From an uncultured Porphyromonadaceae bacterium (GTDB taxonomy: Bacteria > Bacteroidota > Bacteroidia > Bacteroidales > Muribaculaceae), in assembly GCA_937892215.1 (NCBI GenBank), contig CALAVE010000069.1, positions 1-44,498 of the forward strand: DNA of 44,498 nt, read 5' to 3'. Positions 42,536 to 44,498 of the stretch are shown piece after piece; the stretch's first letter is position 1, and each line of letters opens with the position of its first letter. A program made the translations under genes and the position numbers. The notes under the pieces were generated by a model that had not been told where the DNA came from, ran no database searches, and was given only the letters and a program-made list of their open reading frames with translations.

Positions 42536-42961
42536 ATGGTAATACAACGAATTCAGACATTATATCTGCTGATAGCCACAGTGCTGATGGGCGTTTTCGC
42601 ATTCATGCCCGCGCTGGAGGTCAGTGCCGAAGGCGTAGTGAACGGAATCAGTGCAATAACGCCCGACTACACTATGCTTACGCTGGTGTGCCTTAACATA
42701 GTGGTGATGATAATAACCATATTCAGGTTCAAGGATCTGAAGGCACAGATTCGGCTGTGCAAAGTGTGCATACTGCTGACTGTGACACTGATGGCCGTAG
42801 TGGGCGCATTATGGATGCTGAATGGGAATGACGAAACCGTGAAGTGCGTAGCAACATACTGGAACGCGATACTTCCGATAGTCCTTGTATTTGAGTTTAT
42901 GGCCCATAAAGGGATGTCGCATGACAGGAAGTTGCTGAGCGACAGCAAGAGAATAAGATAA
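42536..42961 (+). CDS. DUF4293 membrane protein
   Basis: This is a 141-residue integral membrane protein of a Bacteroidota-specific family with no known function. It starts MVIQRIQTLYLLIATVLMGVF, the conserved opening of DUF4293, and has four predicted membrane helices (about residues 9-27, 46-64, 74-94, 108-124) separated by short loops. A basic tail ends KLLSDSKRIR. No catalytic motif is visible. It precedes nhaD by 52 bp on the same strand and may share its promoter, but the two proteins need not interact. The family call rests on the N-terminal pattern and on size. Confidence 0.8.
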   Translation: MVIQRIQTLYLLIATVLMGVFAFMPALEVSAEGVVNGISAITPDYTMLTLVCLNIVVMIITIFRFKDLKAQIRLCKVCILLTVTLMAVVGALWMLNGNDETVKCVATYWNAILPIVLVFEFMAHKGMSHDRKLLSDSKRIR

Positions 42962-43013
42962 CTCCAAGAGTGAAAAGAACATAATAGCCACAAAAATACG
43001 CAATGACTGAGCT

Positions 43014-44333
43014 ATGATAGCGACTATGATAACAATATTCGTGCTGGGTTACCTGCTGATAGCATTTGAACACCCGTTGCGCGTTAACAAGGCCACTTTT
43101 GCCCTGATAATGAGTGGAGTGTTGTGGACGGTTTATGCCTTATTTGCCGCACCGCCACACATTCACGAGGAGATAGTGATGCAACTTGGCGACACGTGTG
43201 AGATAGTGGTGTTCCTAATAGGAGCCATGACGATAGTGGAGCACATAGACAACTATGGAGGCTTCAACGCGATCACAGAGCGAATCCACGCGAAAGACAA
43301 ACGCAGACTAATGTGGGTGCTGTCGCTGGTGACGTTTTTCATGTCGGCCGTGCTCGACAACATGACCACCACCATCATAATGGTGATGATGCTTAGACGA
43401 CTTATTCCGACACAAAAAGAGCGCTGGCTGTTTGCCGGAATAATAGTGATAGCCGCAAACAGCGGTGGAGCCTGGTCGCCGATTGGTGACGTGACAACAA
43501 TAATGCTGTGGATGAGCGAGAAAGTATCGACCGGAAGTCTGGTTGTGAATCTGTTAGTTCCGAGCCTGGTATCGGTGATAATACCGGTGATGATAGCCAC
43601 CCACTATGTGACCGATGGCGAAGTGATGCACAAGAGCAATAGCGGAGCGAACGCCCAAATGGCCGTAGCCCATCCTCACATAAGCAAAATAATGCTGGGG
43701 TTGGGAGTGACAGGATTGCTGTTCGTGCCGGTGTTCAAGACCGCTACAGGCCTTCCGCCATTTATGGGCATGATGATGTCGCTGGGCATGATATGGCTTG
43801 TGACAGAGGTTCTGATAAGCCGCTACCACATAGACCCGAAACTCGGCGGTCGCGTTACGCAAGCTGTGCGTCATATAGACATGCCCTCGATACTGTTCTT
43901 CTTAGGGATTCTGATGGCAGTGTCGGCCCTTCAGCAGGCCGGCGTACTGACCGACGTGGCAGACTCAATGAACAATAACATCCACGAACCATACATGATG
44001 ACATCCATTATAGGTGTGTTATCATCAATAGTGGACAACGTGCCGCTGGTGTCGGCATGCATAAAGATGTTCACCGGTATGGTGGACGCTGACCCGGTGT
44101 ATATGTCGTTCTTCGTGGAGGACGGACTGTTCTGGCACCTGCTCACATTCTGCGCCGGAGTTGGCGGTAGTTTGCTGATAATAGGTTCGGCAGCGGGAGT
44201 GGTGGCAATGGGCATAGAGAAGATACCGTTCTTCTGGTATTTGAAGCGCATAACCTTGCTGGCATTTCTGGGTTATGTGGCCGGAATAGTGATTATATGG
44301 CTTGAGGATATCTGCCCGTATATCACGATATAG
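43014..44333 (+). CDS. nhaD: NhaD-family sodium/proton antiporter
   Basis: NhaD swaps cytoplasmic sodium for external protons at the inner membrane, giving salt and pH tolerance. The 439-residue protein has about 11-12 membrane helices. Conserved NhaD/ion-transporter segments are visible: EHPLRVNKATFAL at the start, HIDNYGGFNAITERI, AVLDNMTTTIIMVMMLRRL, ANSGGAWSPIGDVTTIMLWM, and SSIVDNVPLVSACIKM near the C-terminus. The paired DNMTT and DNVPL motifs suggest an internal repeat typical of ArsB/NhaD transporters. In this window it complements the sodium-pumping decarboxylase, since both handle sodium. It follows the DUF4293 gene and is ended by an intrinsic terminator. Confidence 0.92.
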   Translation: MIATMITIFVLGYLLIAFEHPLRVNKATFALIMSGVLWTVYALFAAPPHIHEEIVMQLGDTCEIVVFLIGAMTIVEHIDNYGGFNAITERIHAKDKRRLMWVLSLVTFFMSAVLDNMTTTIIMVMMLRRLIPTQKERWLFAGIIVIAANSGGAWSPIGDVTTIMLWMSEKVSTGSLVVNLLVPSLVSVIIPVMIATHYVTDGEVMHKSNSGANAQMAVAHPHISKIMLGLGVTGLLFVPVFKTATGLPPFMGMMMSLGMIWLVTEVLISRYHIDPKLGGRVTQAVRHIDMPSILFFLGILMAVSALQQAGVLTDVADSMNNNIHEPYMMTSIIGVLSSIVDNVPLVSACIKMFTGMVDADPVYMSFFVEDGLFWHLLTFCAGVGGSLLIIGSAAGVVAMGIEKIPFFWYLKRITLLAFLGYVAGIVIIWLEDICPYITI

Positions 44334-44360
44334 GTGAAACAAAGATAAGGTTAATAGAAG

Positions 44361-44391
44361 AGGCCGAACCTGGAATAGTTCAGCCTTTTTT
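44361..44391 (+). terminator. intrinsic terminator of nhaD
   Basis: AGGCCGAAC (44361-44369) pairs with GTTCAGCCT (44378-44386) with one internal mismatch and an 8-nt loop, followed by further T residues to 44391. It begins 27 bp after the nhaD stop. Confidence 0.85.
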
Positions 44392-44443
44392 ATTTGTTTT
44401 ATTAACCCGACAGGCACGTTAGGTATTAAGCCAGAACGATTAT

Positions 44444-44498
44444 CCCGAATCGGTCATTAGGCCGACAAAAGGCGGTTTTAGAATGACTATTTATGCCA
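44444..44498 (+). repeat. second copy of the palindromic repeat, cut by the window edge
   Basis: These last 55 bp match 33828-33882 with two substitutions, including the 27-nt left-arm insert CCGACAAAAGGCGG. The copy continues beyond the window. It again lies just downstream of a gene terminator, here that of nhaD. A diverged CCCGACAGGCACGTTAGG lies at 44406-44423. Confidence 0.88.

Noticed and set aside
42368..42547. N-terminal extension of the TPR protein with a hydrophobic start
   Set aside because: It spans the divergent promoter region, is very AT-rich, and overlaps the start of the DUF4293 gene.

Overview
The window is from a bacterium of the phylum Bacteroidota, almost certainly order Bacteroidales. 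The evidence is the TAnnTTTG-type promoter -7 boxes (often seen as the reverse complement CAAAGTTA or CAAAGATA upstream of leftward genes), a secreted surface protein with 23-residue BspA-type leucine-rich repeats, a BACON-domain lipoprotein, probable type IX secretion C-terminal tails, a GT3-type glycogen synthase, and a methylmalonyl-CoA decarboxylase sodium-pump operon. The left third reads as Prevotella-like and the right two thirds as closer to Muribaculaceae or Bacteroides. That family-level split is an impression from codon habits and gene content, not a measurement.

Layout. 1-5.4 kb is a rightward housekeeping run: the 3' part of lon, tgt, an LptF/LptG-type permease, a DEAD-box RNA helicase and ispE, with touching or overlapping genes, closed by a perfect bidirectional terminator. 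5.4-12.0 kb is leftward and concerned with the cell surface: galE, a small BACON lipoprotein, a 1215-residue leucine-rich-repeat protein, and a secreted family 1 pectate lyase. 12.0-17.6 kb looks like an island: a repeat-rich non-coding block, a type III restriction-modification operon (mod then res, leftward), and a long non-coding region upstream of mod that can fold into a strong stem-loop. 17.6-25.2 kb is leftward: prs, a GH13 alpha-amylase, and a complete operon for methylmalonyl-CoA epimerase plus the sodium-translocating methylmalonyl-CoA decarboxylase (alpha, gamma, biotin carrier and beta subunits). Its gamma subunit carries an extra exported lamin-tail-like domain.

25.4-33.7 kb is rightward: a secreted tannase-like esterase, dnaK, and the glycogen pair GT3 synthase and GT35 phosphorylase, each unit with recognisable promoter boxes or hairpin terminators. 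33.7-34.0 kb, between converging genes, holds a 183-bp palindromic repeat whose first 55 bp recurs at the right edge of the window; shorter relatives lie at 27.17 and 33.70 kb. 34.0-42.4 kb is leftward in two operons: a five-gene set (dCMP deaminase, S41 protease, 5-formyl-THF cyclo-ligase, a DUF542/hemerythrin-like protein, a LuxR-type regulator) and a two-gene set (TPR protein, M3 oligopeptidase). 42.5-44.3 kb is rightward: a DUF4293 membrane protein and an NhaD-type sodium/proton antiporter.

How the genes work together. The sodium-pumping decarboxylase exports sodium while making propionyl-CoA, and NhaD exchanges sodium for protons, so both act on the sodium gradient. The GT3 synthase, the GT35 phosphorylase and probably the GH13 enzyme make and break storage glucan. 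The pectate lyase, tannase-like enzyme and LRR protein point to a gut or oral life on plant polymers. I saw no tRNA, rRNA, CRISPR array, transposase or prophage gene. The least explained material is the 183-bp palindromic repeat family, the 12.3 kb repeat block, the structured region upstream of mod, the lamin-tail/OadG fusion, and the DUF542/LuxR pair.
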